Source: a bacterium (GTDB taxonomy: Bacteria; Patescibacteriota; Minisyncoccia; Phycocordibacterales; UBA2100). From it: a stretch of DNA of 55,498 nucleotides. The stretch lies in NCBI GenBank assembly GCA_030674455.1, contig JAUSGQ010000028.1, positions 1 through 55,498 on the forward strand, written 5' to 3'. A program made the position numbers and the translations under genes. The notes under the pieces were generated by a model that had not been told where the DNA came from, ran no database searches, and worked only from the letters and a program-made list of their open reading frames with translations. Position 1 is the stretch's first letter. Every line of letters begins with the position of its first letter. Shown one piece after another: positions 45,770-53,322 of the stretch.

Positions 45770-46189
45770 GTTTTTATTAGGGTTTACTCCAGAACGTAAT
45801 TTGTCGAGCCTTCTTTGTCCACGCGGACCAGCTATGGATGGCATTCCGGCAGATAAAAATATTTCCAGGTAGTCGATAAAAGACAAGTTTCGGTTGAATA
45901 TCCGGCAAAGCGGGTCAAAGTCACCCGCGATAAGCCGCTTGTGTAATCTCTTTACCGTGGAGCCGCTGACGTGGAGCGTGGTCTCTATCTGATAGTAGGA
46001 TTGGTCGCGCTCTAGCATAGTGATTATAGCCAATCGCTTCGCGAGCATGATACGTTCAGTTGGGGTAAGGATGGAACGCACTCGCGCTTTTCCTCGCGTG
46101 AGATTTGTTGAAAATAAGGCGTCCATAAACGCATCGACGATTTGTATCTCAACTTGCCTCTTTATCTTTCTCTTGGAAACATGAGTCAT
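45764..46189 (-). CDS. TrpR/YerC-like helix-turn-helix protein
   Basis: 141 residues. The central part (ILTPTERIMLAKRLAIITML ... SYYQIETTLHVSGSTVKRLHKRL) matches the Trp-repressor-like fold (TxxERxxLxxRxxI followed by a helix-turn-helix). The remainder is basic, with an N-terminal KRKIKRQVEIQIVDAFMDAL and a C-terminal RGQRRLDKLR. The start codon lies in a perfect palindrome (46188-46209) and the stop codon in a second copy (45744-45769). Two solo copies of that palindrome lie at 20639 and 36015. The protein probably binds this palindrome; ligand unknown. Confidence 0.78.
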   Translation of the reverse strand: MTHVSKRKIKRQVEIQIVDAFMDALFSTNLTRGKARVRSILTPTERIMLAKRLAIITMLERDQSYYQIETTLHVSGSTVKRLHKRLIAGDFDPLCRIFNRNLSFIDYLEIFLSAGMPSIAGPRGQRRLDKLRSGVNPNKNK

Positions 46190-46209
46190 AGGTCGATATA
46201 TCGACCTAT
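46188..46209. promoter_or_regulatory. 22-bp perfect palindrome over the start codon of the TrpR-like gene
   Basis: ATAGGTCGATA followed by its exact complement TATCGACCTAT. The CAT at 46187-46189 is the gene's start codon on the minus strand, so a bound repressor or an RNA hairpin here would block expression. Confidence 0.8.
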
Positions 46210-46284
46210 ATTAGCATGTTTCTAATTACACGGTTCTCATAACATGGTTGAGTGGTATTGGATATCGGATATACTGCAAACCAC

Positions 46285-46369
46285 GGAGGGTTCGCATAGC
46301 GGTCTAGTGCGTACGCTTGGAAAGCGTATGTGGGGAAACCCACCGAGGGTTCGAATCCCTCACCCTCCG
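46285..46369 (+). tRNA. tRNA-Ser (anticodon GGA)
   Basis: Acceptor GGAGGGT/ACCCTCC with G discriminator, anticodon stem TACGC/GCGTA with loop TTGGAAA, long variable arm GTGGG-GAAA-CCCAC, T-loop TTCGAAT. No encoded CCA. Decodes TCC. Confidence 0.92.
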
Positions 46370-46562
46370 CTCTGTAAAGTGGAAAGCGAGCGCCTCTTGC
46401 AGGCAAAATAAGAATGCTGAATACTTCATGATGATTTTATAGTTTCTGTATCAAGCTACGACAATGAGCATTAAGGTCAATACCAATAATCTTAGACCTC
46501 GTCAACAGTACCCACACGAAGCAGGCAAATATGGCGGGAGCCTGTATAATCAATCAATATCT

Positions 46563-47600
46563 ATGAATGGCTCTAAAACTGAACTTCGTTTCTTGCTGGT
46601 ATTGCTTGTCGGGATAGGAGTGCTGATATATTTGATATTTAAGCCGTTTTTGGTCGCCATTGTGATCGCTGTCGTTTTTTCGACCGTCTTTCGTCCTGTT
46701 TATGAGAGACTAAGCGTAGGCCTCGGTGGGCGAAATTCGCTCGCTGCCTTTTTCTCGACTATTTTGGTTCTGCTCGCGGTAATCGTTCCGCTCGCATTTT
46801 TAGGCGCGCAAATAGTGAAGGAAGCCTCAAGTTTCTATTCCTTAGTCACGAGCGGCGGCGCGACGGGCTTAACAAACAGTTTGCAGAATGCCGTACAAGG
46901 GCTTGTCCAGTATTATCCCCTTCCCATTGAGGCGTTTGATGTTAACAAGTACGTAGAGCTGGCTCTCGGCTGGCTCATACAGCACCTTGGCTCGATTTTT
47001 GCGAATGTCGCGCGGGCGATTGCGGGCATGTTCATATTTCTCATCGCTCTGTATTATTTGTTTAAAGACGGGGGAAAATTGAAAGCCGCCCTAATAGGAT
47101 TGAGCCCCCTCGACAATGTTCATGACGAGAGAATTTTCGAGAAGCTTGATGTGGCCATTAATTCGGTCGTCAGGGGAAGCCTTGGCGTCGCGCTTATTCA
47201 GGGCATGCTGACGGCAATCGGCTTCGCGATTTTCGGGGTTCCGAATTTTGTGCTGTGGGGAAGTCTTGCTTCGATCGCCTCGCTGATTCCGGGTGTAGGA
47301 ACCGCACTCGTAATATTGCCTGCAGTTATATTTTTGTTTGTTACCGGCGAAACATTTTCGGCAGTGGGATTATTGGTATGGGGCGCAACAGCCGTCGGAC
47401 TCGTGGATAACTTCCTCGGCCCTAAGCTTGTGGAGCGCGGAATGCAGCTGCACCCATTTCTTATCCTGCTCTCTATTCTCGGTGGGTTAAGTTTCTTCGG
47501 ACCGGTGGGATTCTTGATAGGTCCGCTCGTTTTGAGTTTGTTCTTTGCCGTTCTTGAGATTTACTCAATCGTCAATAAGGAACACTACATACGCGAGTAG
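46563..47600 (+). CDS. AI-2E family transporter (PerM/YdiK type)
   Basis: 345 residues from ATG 46563, with TATAAT at 46545-46550. About seven hydrophobic segments: two close to the N-terminus (FLLVLLVGIGVLIYLIFKPF, LVAIVIAVVF), AAFFSTILVLLAVIVPLAFL, then an amphipathic central region and the closing block IPGVGTALVILPAVIFLFVT ... GVWGATAVGLVDNFLGPKLV-like (LVWGATAVGLVDNFLGPKLV) with PFLILLSILGGLSFFGPVG. This is the AI-2E/TqsA superfamily. Substrates in CPR are unknown; some members are Na+/H+ antiporters. Confidence 0.88.
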   Translation: MNGSKTELRFLLVLLVGIGVLIYLIFKPFLVAIVIAVVFSTVFRPVYERLSVGLGGRNSLAAFFSTILVLLAVIVPLAFLGAQIVKEASSFYSLVTSGGATGLTNSLQNAVQGLVQYYPLPIEAFDVNKYVELALGWLIQHLGSIFANVARAIAGMFIFLIALYYLFKDGGKLKAALIGLSPLDNVHDERIFEKLDVAINSVVRGSLGVALIQGMLTAIGFAIFGVPNFVLWGSLASIASLIPGVGTALVILPAVIFLFVTGETFSAVGLLVWGATAVGLVDNFLGPKLVERGMQLHPFLILLSILGGLSFFGPVGFLIGPLVLSLFFAVLEIYSIVNKEHYIRE

Positions 47601-47623
47601 AAATAGGCGTAAACGTCTTTGGT

Positions 47624-50098
47624 ATGCATAGGAAACTAAAAAAAGCTTTGCTCTATAGCGCTGCTAAGCACGGGTTGGAACGGGAGACCGTGAGGACTGA
47701 TTCGCGCGGTCGCCTTGCAGAGACGCCACATCCGCGCTCGCTTGGCTCGCCGCTTACTCATCCATCAATTATGCTGGATTTTTCCGAAGCTCAACTTGAA
47801 TTTGTCTCTCCACCATTCGTTGGAGAGACAGGGGAATTGGGCTATCTCAAGAAATTGATGTCTTGGAGCTACCGCGCCATTGGCACCGAGCACATGTGGC
47901 CATTCAGCATGCCTCCGAAACTGCCGCCCCACAGCCAGATACCCTTGGCAAATTTCGGAACTTCCGATGAGGGTATGAAAAAAAGATTATACAGAGAGGG
48001 GCTCAAGCGGCGCTATGGTGGCGCAGTTCAAACCATATCGGGAATTCACTACAACTTTTCGTTGTCTGATGATTTTTGGGCAGCCTTTGCGAGTGAACTG
48101 GGTTCTGCATTGCCGCTCTGGGCATTTAAGGATGCTGGATATTTCGGGCTCATGAGAAACATCATTCGGTACTCGCCCTTGGTTACGTATCTTTTTGGAG
48201 CATCTCCGGCAGCCGACAAAAGCTTTTTTCAAAAAGTACCGCCCGGACTTAAAAAATTGGATTCATCAACCTATTTTGGACCGTATGCAACATCTCTTCG
48301 CTTAAGCGATTACGGTTATCACAATGCGCGCAGAGTTCCCGTGAGTGTTTCGTATAATTCATTGGAAGAATATGCAAATGACCTCTACCGCGCAGTATCC
48401 ACGCCGTCGCGCATGTGGAGTTCAATGGGCGTGTTCATACGAGAAAAGCAAATACAGCTGAACCCCAACATTTTACAGATGGAGAGTGAGTTCTACACCT
48501 CTGTGCGTCCAAAGCAGAGGCAGCAGGCGTATCCAAGACAAAGCCTCATTTCCTCGCTGGCGAGCGCGGGCGTGGGGTACATAGAGTTTCGCGACATCGA
48601 CATCGACCCCTATGAGCCGCTTGGTATCGGTAAAGACGAACTGTGTTTCCTCTATGTATTTATGATGTATTGCCTCTTTTCACAGAGTCCAAAGTTCAAG
48701 AACGGCGAACAAAACAAATACGAAGCTAATCAGCCTCTTGTGGCGCTCCACGGAAGGAAGCCGGGACTCCGGATATATTCCGAAGGTGAAAAGGAGGATT
48801 TCACCCGCTGGTCGATAGCGATTTTGAATGGCATGGAGAAAGTTGCGCTTTCCCTTGATGAGGCGCTTGCAACGACGCAACATAGTCGAGTTATTCGTCT
48901 TCAGATGGAGAAAGTTCTCGACTCGGAGAAAATCCCCTCGGCGCGAATTTTGAGAGACATCAAAGAAAGCAGACAGTCATTCGCAGAGTTCGGTTTATCT
49001 CTGGCCAAGAAATACAGGGCTGAATTCTTTTCGGCTCCGGTCAATCGACATTACGACCGGCGTATGCAAGCGCTCGGGGAAGCATCGCTTGAAGAAACTG
49101 CACGCCGCGAATCGCTTGATGCGTGGATTTTAAGCGGTTATGAACATCTTGAGCTATCGACCCAAGTGCTTATCCGTGCGGCGCAAAAGCGGAATATCGC
49201 CGTGAATGTCATTGATGCCTCGAACAATGTTATAGAACTTCGCCGCGGCGAAAGAAAGGAGCTTGTTAAGCAGGCAACGATAACGCGCCGCGATACGTAC
49301 CTAAGTTACGAATTGATGAGTGATAAAGCGCTGACCAAGGTGTTTCTTGAGCGCGCTGGTATTTCTGTACCTCGCGCTAAAAGTTTCAGTTCGGCGCAGC
49401 ATGCGATTGATTATTGCATTTTGCACAGCGGGGCGGCACTCGTCGTTAAACCGGTGAGCACGAATTATGGCATCGGTGTTTCCATACTAAAACCAAAGGC
49501 CGATAGACTTTACCCGAAAGCCGTCAGGCGTGCGTTCAAATATGGCGAGAATATATTGGTGGAGGAATTCGTTCCGGGCAAGGAATATCGGTTCCTGGTT
49601 ATCAACGGAAAAGTGGTTGCGGTGCTAAATCGCGAACCTGCGAATGTAGTGGGGGACGGCGCTCACAGCATAAAGGAATTGGTTGCTCAAAAAAATACCG
49701 ACCCCGAAAGCCGTAAACTTCCGAAGCATTACATCCGACTTGGGACTGTGGAGCGGGAAATCTTGGCGGAAGCGGGTCTGAATCCCGATTCAGTTCCCGC
49801 ACGCAATCAGAAGGTGTATCTGCGCAGGAACTCAAACGCGAGTAATGGCGGCGACCCATTGGATATTCCGGACATGCCGACAGCTTACAAAAAAATAGCG
49901 TTAAAAGCCGCCGCCAGCGTCGGAGCGAACATTTGCGGAGTAGACATGATCATACGAAACATTCGAGAAGAACCCCGCAAAAATGCATATGCCATTATTG
50001 AGCTGAACTGGAATCCGGCGATCTACCTTCATGCCTATCCATTCAAGGGAAAAGCCCGCGACGTGGGAGGTGCCGTTTTAGATTTCCTCGGCTTTTGA
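47624..50098 (+). CDS. gshAB: Bifunctional glutamate-cysteine ligase/glutathione synthetase (GshAB)
   Basis: 824 residues. Residues 1-480 are a GshA-type glutamate-cysteine ligase: HGLERETVRTDSRGRLAETP, GSPLTHPSIMLDFSEAQLEF, WPFSMPP, GIHYNFSL, YIEFRDIDIDP. Residues about 545-824 are an ATP-grasp domain: DKALTKVFLERAGISVPRA, ALVVKPVSTNYGIGVSI, VEEFVPGKEYRFLVINGKVV, RRNSNASNGGDPLDIPD, IIELNWNPA. This is the GshF/GshAB layout making glutathione in one protein. A TGTCTCTCCA/TGGAGAGACA hairpin (47802-47831) lies inside the coding part after EFVSPP. Confidence 0.88.
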   Translation: MHRKLKKALLYSAAKHGLERETVRTDSRGRLAETPHPRSLGSPLTHPSIMLDFSEAQLEFVSPPFVGETGELGYLKKLMSWSYRAIGTEHMWPFSMPPKLPPHSQIPLANFGTSDEGMKKRLYREGLKRRYGGAVQTISGIHYNFSLSDDFWAAFASELGSALPLWAFKDAGYFGLMRNIIRYSPLVTYLFGASPAADKSFFQKVPPGLKKLDSSTYFGPYATSLRLSDYGYHNARRVPVSVSYNSLEEYANDLYRAVSTPSRMWSSMGVFIREKQIQLNPNILQMESEFYTSVRPKQRQQAYPRQSLISSLASAGVGYIEFRDIDIDPYEPLGIGKDELCFLYVFMMYCLFSQSPKFKNGEQNKYEANQPLVALHGRKPGLRIYSEGEKEDFTRWSIAILNGMEKVALSLDEALATTQHSRVIRLQMEKVLDSEKIPSARILRDIKESRQSFAEFGLSLAKKYRAEFFSAPVNRHYDRRMQALGEASLEETARRESLDAWILSGYEHLELSTQVLIRAAQKRNIAVNVIDASNNVIELRRGERKELVKQATITRRDTYLSYELMSDKALTKVFLERAGISVPRAKSFSSAQHAIDYCILHSGAALVVKPVSTNYGIGVSILKPKADRLYPKAVRRAFKYGENILVEEFVPGKEYRFLVINGKVVAVLNREPANVVGDGAHSIKELVAQKNTDPESRKLPKHYIRLGTVEREILAEAGLNPDSVPARNQKVYLRRNSNASNGGDPLDIPDMPTAYKKIALKAAASVGANICGVDMIIRNIREEPRKNAYAIIELNWNPAIYLHAYPFKGKARDVGGAVLDFLGF

Positions 50099-50125
50099 GA
50101 ATCCGGTTAGTCAGACTAACCGGAT
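50099..50125. terminator. Convergent terminator, GGTTAGTC-A-GACTAACC hairpin
   Basis: AATCCGGTTAGTC and GACTAACCGGATT around one A (13 bp). It stands between gshAB and a minus-strand gene, followed by a T-rich tract on the plus strand. The inner palindrome is shared with 35208-35224. Confidence 0.6.
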
Positions 50126-50135
50126 TGGGTGTCTT

Positions 50136-50315
50136 TTAGTATTTTTTAAGGCCTCCTAAAATTATTTCAATAGTGAGTGAAAGCAGGAATAAACCGAGAC
50201 CGATAAAAAATTGCTGAGCGTCGGCCCTAAGGATTGCGTAACCGATGGAGTAGATAAAATATATTGCTGTACAAGCCCAGAGGATGCTATTTATGAGCAA
50301 TAGATTATCCCACAT
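50136..50315 (-). CDS. Small two-helix membrane protein
   Basis: 59 residues from ATG 50315 (a longer frame starts at 50396). Two hydrophobic segments (LLLINSILWACTAIYFIYSI; FFIGLGLFLLSLTIEIIL) joined by a short polar loop (YAILRADAQQ). Not recognised; small membrane proteins of this kind are frequent in CPR. Confidence 0.45.
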   Translation of the reverse strand: MWDNLLLINSILWACTAIYFIYSIGYAILRADAQQFFIGLGLFLLSLTIEIILGGLKKY

Positions 50316-50424
50316 GCATTTAGATATAACACGGAAGCAGGGCATTGTAGAGTGTTTTTCTGTGAAATAGGTTAATATGTGGATGCCCGGATTCAAGAAA
50401 GTCGAATCCTGGCTGAAGACATAA

Positions 50425-50496
50425 GCCGGAGTAGTTCAACGGCTAGAACGAGGGACTCATAAACCCTAAACGGTGGTTCGACTCCACCCTTCGGCA
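50425..50496 (+). tRNA. tRNA-Met (anticodon CAT)
   Basis: Acceptor GCCGGAG/CTTCGGC, anticodon loop CTCATAA on a stem with one mismatch, T-loop TTCGACT. The first pair G1-C72 argues for an elongator or an Ile (lysidine) tRNA rather than the initiator. No encoded CCA. Confidence 0.85.
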
Positions 50497-50504
50497 CAAC
50501 TTCG

Positions 50505-50605
50505 CTTCACTGGCTCGTGAAGCTACGAAGTGCACGGCACTGTTCCCGAGGTGACTCCTCACCCTTGGTGGAGGTGTCTCCTCGGGAATCGGGACTCAGC
50601 TCAGG
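50505..50605. repeat. Hairpin-rich repeats after tRNA-Met
   Basis: GCTTCACTGGCTCGTGAAGC, then CCCGAGGTGACTCCTC ... GAGGTGTCTCCTCGGG. The latter resembles 3914-3955 (GAGGTGAGTCCTCGG ... TCTCCTCGGGAAT). CGGGACTCAGC at the end is shared with 17803-17813 before tRNA-Lys. Confidence 0.5.
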
Positions 50606-50654
50606 AACATCTTATATTTTCCACATATATGGTTAAAGTGATGCAGTGTCACGA

Positions 50655-50660
50655 TATAAT
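50655..50660 (+). promoter_or_regulatory. -10 box at leaderless distance before the LAGLIDADG gene
   Basis: TATAAT ends 7 bases before ATG 50668. Confidence 0.5.
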
Positions 50661-50667
50661 ATAGCCT

Positions 50668-51354
50668 ATGGCACCGATGTTTCGTGGAGTGAACCAGGAT
50701 TTTTTCAAACGCTGGTCATCCGAGATGGCCTACGTTCTAGGATTCTTTGCCGCCGATGGAAACATGATTCGCAATAAACGCGGCGCACACTTCATTGCTT
50801 TTTATAGCAATGATAGAGGATTGCTTGAGAAGGTGAGAGCCACTCTGGTATCGGACCACAAAATCGGGAAACGTGTGTACAAATCTAGTAAGAAATCCAC
50901 TACGTATCAACTACAACTCTGAAGCAAGGTTATGTTCTCGGATTTAAGCAAGCTCGGTTTCACTCCAAGAAAGAGTTGGCGCATGAAATTACCAACAATT
51001 CCAGAAGAACTATTTAGACATTTCGTGCGAGGATACTTCGATGGGGACGGATGCGTGTACTTTAAGAAGCATCATGTCAAAGATAGAAAGAAGATGAGAT
51101 GGGTATTTTCTTCGAGATTCACCGCTGGCTCCCGAACGTTTCTTGATTCATTTCACGAGAGGTTGCATTCTCATGGATTGAAAAAGGGATTTGTAACCTG
51201 CAAAAGGCAAGGCAGAGGTTTCGACCTAGTGTTCAGTCATAGCGATAGTGTTGCGTTATTCCATCTGATGTACGATACTATGCCCGACAGCGGTTTGTAT
51301 CTTGTCCGAAAGTTTAAGAAGTTTGTCAAGGCACTACAGACTCTGTATGGGTAA
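50668..51354 (+). pseudogene. LAGLIDADG homing endonuclease interrupted by one TGA codon
   Basis: One continuous frame of 228 codons: WSSEMAYVLGFFAADGNM is the first LAGLIDADG helix and FVRGYFDGDGCVYF the second, each ending in the catalytic acid (ADG, DGD). At 50920-50922 the frame has TGA between YQLQL and SKVMFSDLSKLGF; relatives usually have Gly at that place (IGSK), so a GGA to TGA change is likely. The gene would make only 84 residues unless read through; a restart at ATG 50932 yields the second half. Free-standing between tRNA-Met and tRNA-Asp. Confidence 0.75.
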
Positions 51355-51359
51355 AACAT

Positions 51360-51433
51360 GCGGCCGCAGCTCGACCTGGTGGAGCGCTTCCCTGTCACGG
51401 AAGAGGATGCGGGTTCAAATCCCGTCGGCCGCG
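51360..51433 (+). tRNA. tRNA-Asp (anticodon GTC)
   Basis: Acceptor GCGGCCG/CGGCCGC, anticodon stem CTTCC/GGAAG with loop CTGTCAC, T-loop TTCAAAT, G discriminator, no encoded CCA. Its last 19 bases (51416-51434) recur exactly at 51562-51580. Confidence 0.92.
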
Positions 51434-51443
51434 CAAGCGAGAC

Positions 51444-51471
51444 AAAAGGTCACCCGCGTGGTGGCCCTTTG
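51444..51471 (+). terminator. Hairpin after tRNA-Asp
   Basis: AAAGGTCACC and GGTGGCCCTTT can pair around CGCGT. It occupies the place of the terminator behind tRNA-Ala(CGC). Confidence 0.55.
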
Positions 51472-51489
51472 ACTTGCTCTAGGAGCACA

Positions 51490-51580
51490 GCCGGATTTGA
51501 ACCGCTGGCTGCCGGCCCCGAAGAGGGGCCATAAGTTTCGAGTTGCACCAGCGACTCGAGGCAAATCCCGTCGGCCGCGC
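51490..51580 (+). ncRNA. tRNA-tail structured element behind tRNA-Asp
   Basis: Inverted T-arm copy GCCGGATTTGAACC (51490-51503), a core with GGCCCCGAAGAGGGGCC hairpin, then a 19-base exact copy of the tRNA 3' end, CAAATCCCGTCGGCCGCGC (51562-51580). The order tRNA, terminator, inverted T-arm, core, direct 3' end, terminator is the same as behind tRNA-Ala, but the GCCGTCGC loop is missing, so this is a diverged relative. Confidence 0.55.
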
Positions 51581-51586
51581 TTAGGA

Positions 51587-51616
51587 AAAATAGACTGGCT
51601 TCGGCCAGTCTATTTT
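51587..51616. terminator. UUCG-loop terminator after the tRNA-Asp tail element
   Basis: AAAATAGACTGGC pairs with GCCAGTCTATTTT around TTCG. Works in both directions, so it may also serve the minus-strand membrane protein gene that ends at 51645. Confidence 0.8.
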
Positions 51617-51644
51617 GACGAGATGCTGGCCGGACTTGAATCGC

Positions 51645-52049
51645 CTACGGACACTTATTATTTTTCTCTACTATTTTCTTTATTTCATCCACTTCATCTT
51701 CCACTTTCTGTACCATCCCGCGCACCTCGTCCAACTCCTCTTTTTCCGTTTCTATTTCACCCTCTGTTTTTTCCGCGAGTTTTTTCTCGCGCTTAATTCC
51801 GGCAATTATGATGCTGTCTCCGATAAAGAAGGAAACGAACGCCCCGACTATTAGGAGAATAAGCACGCCAATTATTGTTGAAACTGGACCGGTCATAAAC
51901 GCGAACAAATCAGCCGTATGCCACACACCTCGCCAAAAGAGAATAATGCCGACGCCCGCAATAAATGCATAGATGATGGGGTAATGGCTCAAGTGGTTGC
52001 GCACATTGTCCTCTAGGCGGTCAAAAAATTTATCCAGGACTTTAAACAT
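51645..52049 (-). CDS. Small membrane protein with C-terminal coiled coil
   Basis: 134 residues. Two membrane segments (PIIYAFIAGVGIILFWRGVW; ISTIIGVLILLIVGAFVSFF-like, near 55-77), then a highly charged helix (KKLAEKTEGEIETEKEELDE, VQKVEDEVDEIKKIVEK) that should form a coiled coil. No known domain is recognised. Similar proteins are common in CPR genomes and their role is unknown. Confidence 0.65.
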   Translation of the reverse strand: MFKVLDKFFDRLEDNVRNHLSHYPIIYAFIAGVGIILFWRGVWHTADLFAFMTGPVSTIIGVLILLIVGAFVSFFIGDSIIIAGIKREKKLAEKTEGEIETEKEELDEVRGMVQKVEDEVDEIKKIVEKNNKCP

Positions 52050-52128
52050 AGCGTTAAATTATATCGCGTTTCTGTAATTGTACAGCATGGCATATAGTGC
52101 GGCGAACAGTAGAGCAGGCTATGTGTGG

Positions 52129-52134
52129 TATCAT
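52129..52134 (+). promoter_or_regulatory. Extended -10-like box (TGGTATCAT), leaderless distance
   Basis: TATCAT preceded by TGG ends 6 bases before ATG 52141. Confidence 0.4.
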
Positions 52135-52140
52135 GGTCTG

Positions 52141-52731
52141 ATGATAGACCAATCTATGCTAGTGGAACTGTATTTAAAGAAGCAACTATCATCCTCGGCA
52201 ATAGCTGATCGCTTGGGTTGCTCTGAGCATAAAGTGAATTACTGGCTTGCAAAACACCAGATAAAAAAACGGAGCATCTCTGACGCGATATATAGGATGT
52301 ACCATCCCAATGGAGATCCGTTTCTGTTTCAACCACCTCGCACGATGGGGGATGGTATGTTGTACGGGCTGGGGTTAGGATTATATTGGGGCGAGGGTTC
52401 AAAAAGAGGCAAGGGTGGCGTTAGACTTTGTAATACGGATGTTCGATTGATAAAGAAATTCATTGAGTTTTTGTACAAGTTTTTTGGGATTGAGAAAGAC
52501 AAGCTAAAATTTGGCTTACAAATCTTTAAAGATCTTTCTCGAGATGCGACCATGCAATACTGGATGCGCCAACTAAAGATCAAGAAGAATCAATTTTATA
52601 AGGTTATCGTGTCTAAAGTCAGGGGGGAGGGAACATATAAATATAAGTCCGAGTATGGGGTGCTGACTATACACCTTAATAATTCCAGACTAAAAGAATT
52701 AATATGTAAACACATTGATAATATTGATTAA
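52141..52731 (+). CDS. HTH plus LAGLIDADG-like homing endonuclease next to the intron-bearing tRNA
   Basis: 196 residues from ATG 52141. Residues about 1-45 form a helix-turn-helix (LVELYLKKQLSSSAIADRLG, CSEHKVNYWLAKHQIKKR). The rest has GDGMLYGLGLGLYWGEGSKR, a LAGLIDADG-like helix ending in the acid of GEG, and VRLCNTDVRLIKKFIEFLYK, which recalls intein and group I intron endonucleases. Only one such motif is clear. It ends 34 bases before the tRNA-Thr that carries a group I intron, so it is the obvious candidate for having mobilised that intron, though it lies outside it. Confidence 0.55.
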   Translation: MIDQSMLVELYLKKQLSSSAIADRLGCSEHKVNYWLAKHQIKKRSISDAIYRMYHPNGDPFLFQPPRTMGDGMLYGLGLGLYWGEGSKRGKGGVRLCNTDVRLIKKFIEFLYKFFGIEKDKLKFGLQIFKDLSRDATMQYWMRQLKIKKNQFYKVIVSKVRGEGTYKYKSEYGVLTIHLNNSRLKELICKHIDNID

Positions 52732-52765
52732 ATAGACTAATCTGAAGCGGGTTGAAGTTAGTTAT

Positions 52766-53022
52766 GCCGATGTAGCTCAGTTGGTAGAGCACGTTCTTGG
52801 TGGGCCGCAAGCCCTGCCCATGCTCGCGGCAACGCGAGCATGAATCCCGAATAACGGTCAATATCCTTTCTAAGGACAAGACCGTGGCGTCAAACGCCCG
52901 AACGACTGACAAGGGTTCGCCTCAGGCGAAAAGATACAGTCTAGCCCTCCGATAATAGAAAGTGGAAACGGAGGTATAAGCGAAGAACGAGGTCTCCGGT
53001 TCAATCCCGGACATCGGCTCCA
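52766..53022 (+). tRNA. tRNA-Thr (anticodon GGT), interrupted by a group I intron
   Basis: Exon 1 is 52766-52801, exon 2 is 52983-53022. Joined: acceptor GCCGATG/CATCGGC, D-stem GCTC/GAGC, anticodon stem CGTTC/GAACG with loop TTGGTAA, T-stem CTCCGG-type with TTCAATC loop, T discriminator and encoded CCA. The intron sits directly after the anticodon. Decodes ACC. Confidence 0.85.
52802..52982 (+). ncRNA. Group I intron in tRNA-Thr
   Basis: 181 bases. Exon 1 ends in U and the intron ends in G, as group I splicing demands. The P7 pair is visible (GACTG in GAACGACTGACAAG with CAGTC in AAGATACAGTC), the latter being the conserved S-type sequence. P1 can form from GGTGGGC and GCCC...GCC with a U.G at the splice site. 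Small and without an open reading frame, hence perhaps self-splicing but not self-mobile. Confidence 0.8.
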
Positions 53023-53036
53023 GAATCAAACTCAAC

Positions 53037-53170
53037 GGCTTTTCAGAGGCCGAAATGCGCGCGGCGCGAAGCGCCGCGTAGGGGGGAATGGGGTTTCCGC
53101 GCGCTTCGCGCGTCGAAGAGGTTCAGAAAATACAGATCCGAAAACTTTTTGGAGGGGGTTTTGGAGGGGA
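53037..53170. repeat. Left terminal inverted repeat of the serine-recombinase element
   Basis: About 134 bases from GGCTTTTCAGAGGCCGAAAT to CTTTTTGGAGGG...GGAGGGG. It matches 54662-54794 in inverse orientation over nearly its whole length, with small differences. It contains two palindromes, GCGCGGCGCGAAGCGCCGCG and CGCGCGCTTCGCGCG. It begins 15 bases after the 3' end of tRNA-Thr. Confidence 0.8.
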
Positions 53171-53322
53171 AATGCAAATGCAGGAATCCATAAATACATA
53201 GTGGAGTGCTTTGCCCCGCCCACCCATGCGCGCACAAGTAGTCCATCCCTCGCCGTTTTTGAGGAACATTGTAAAACGGCAGGGATGGCTCCCCGAACGA
53301 AATGCGGTATGATATTTGAGAT

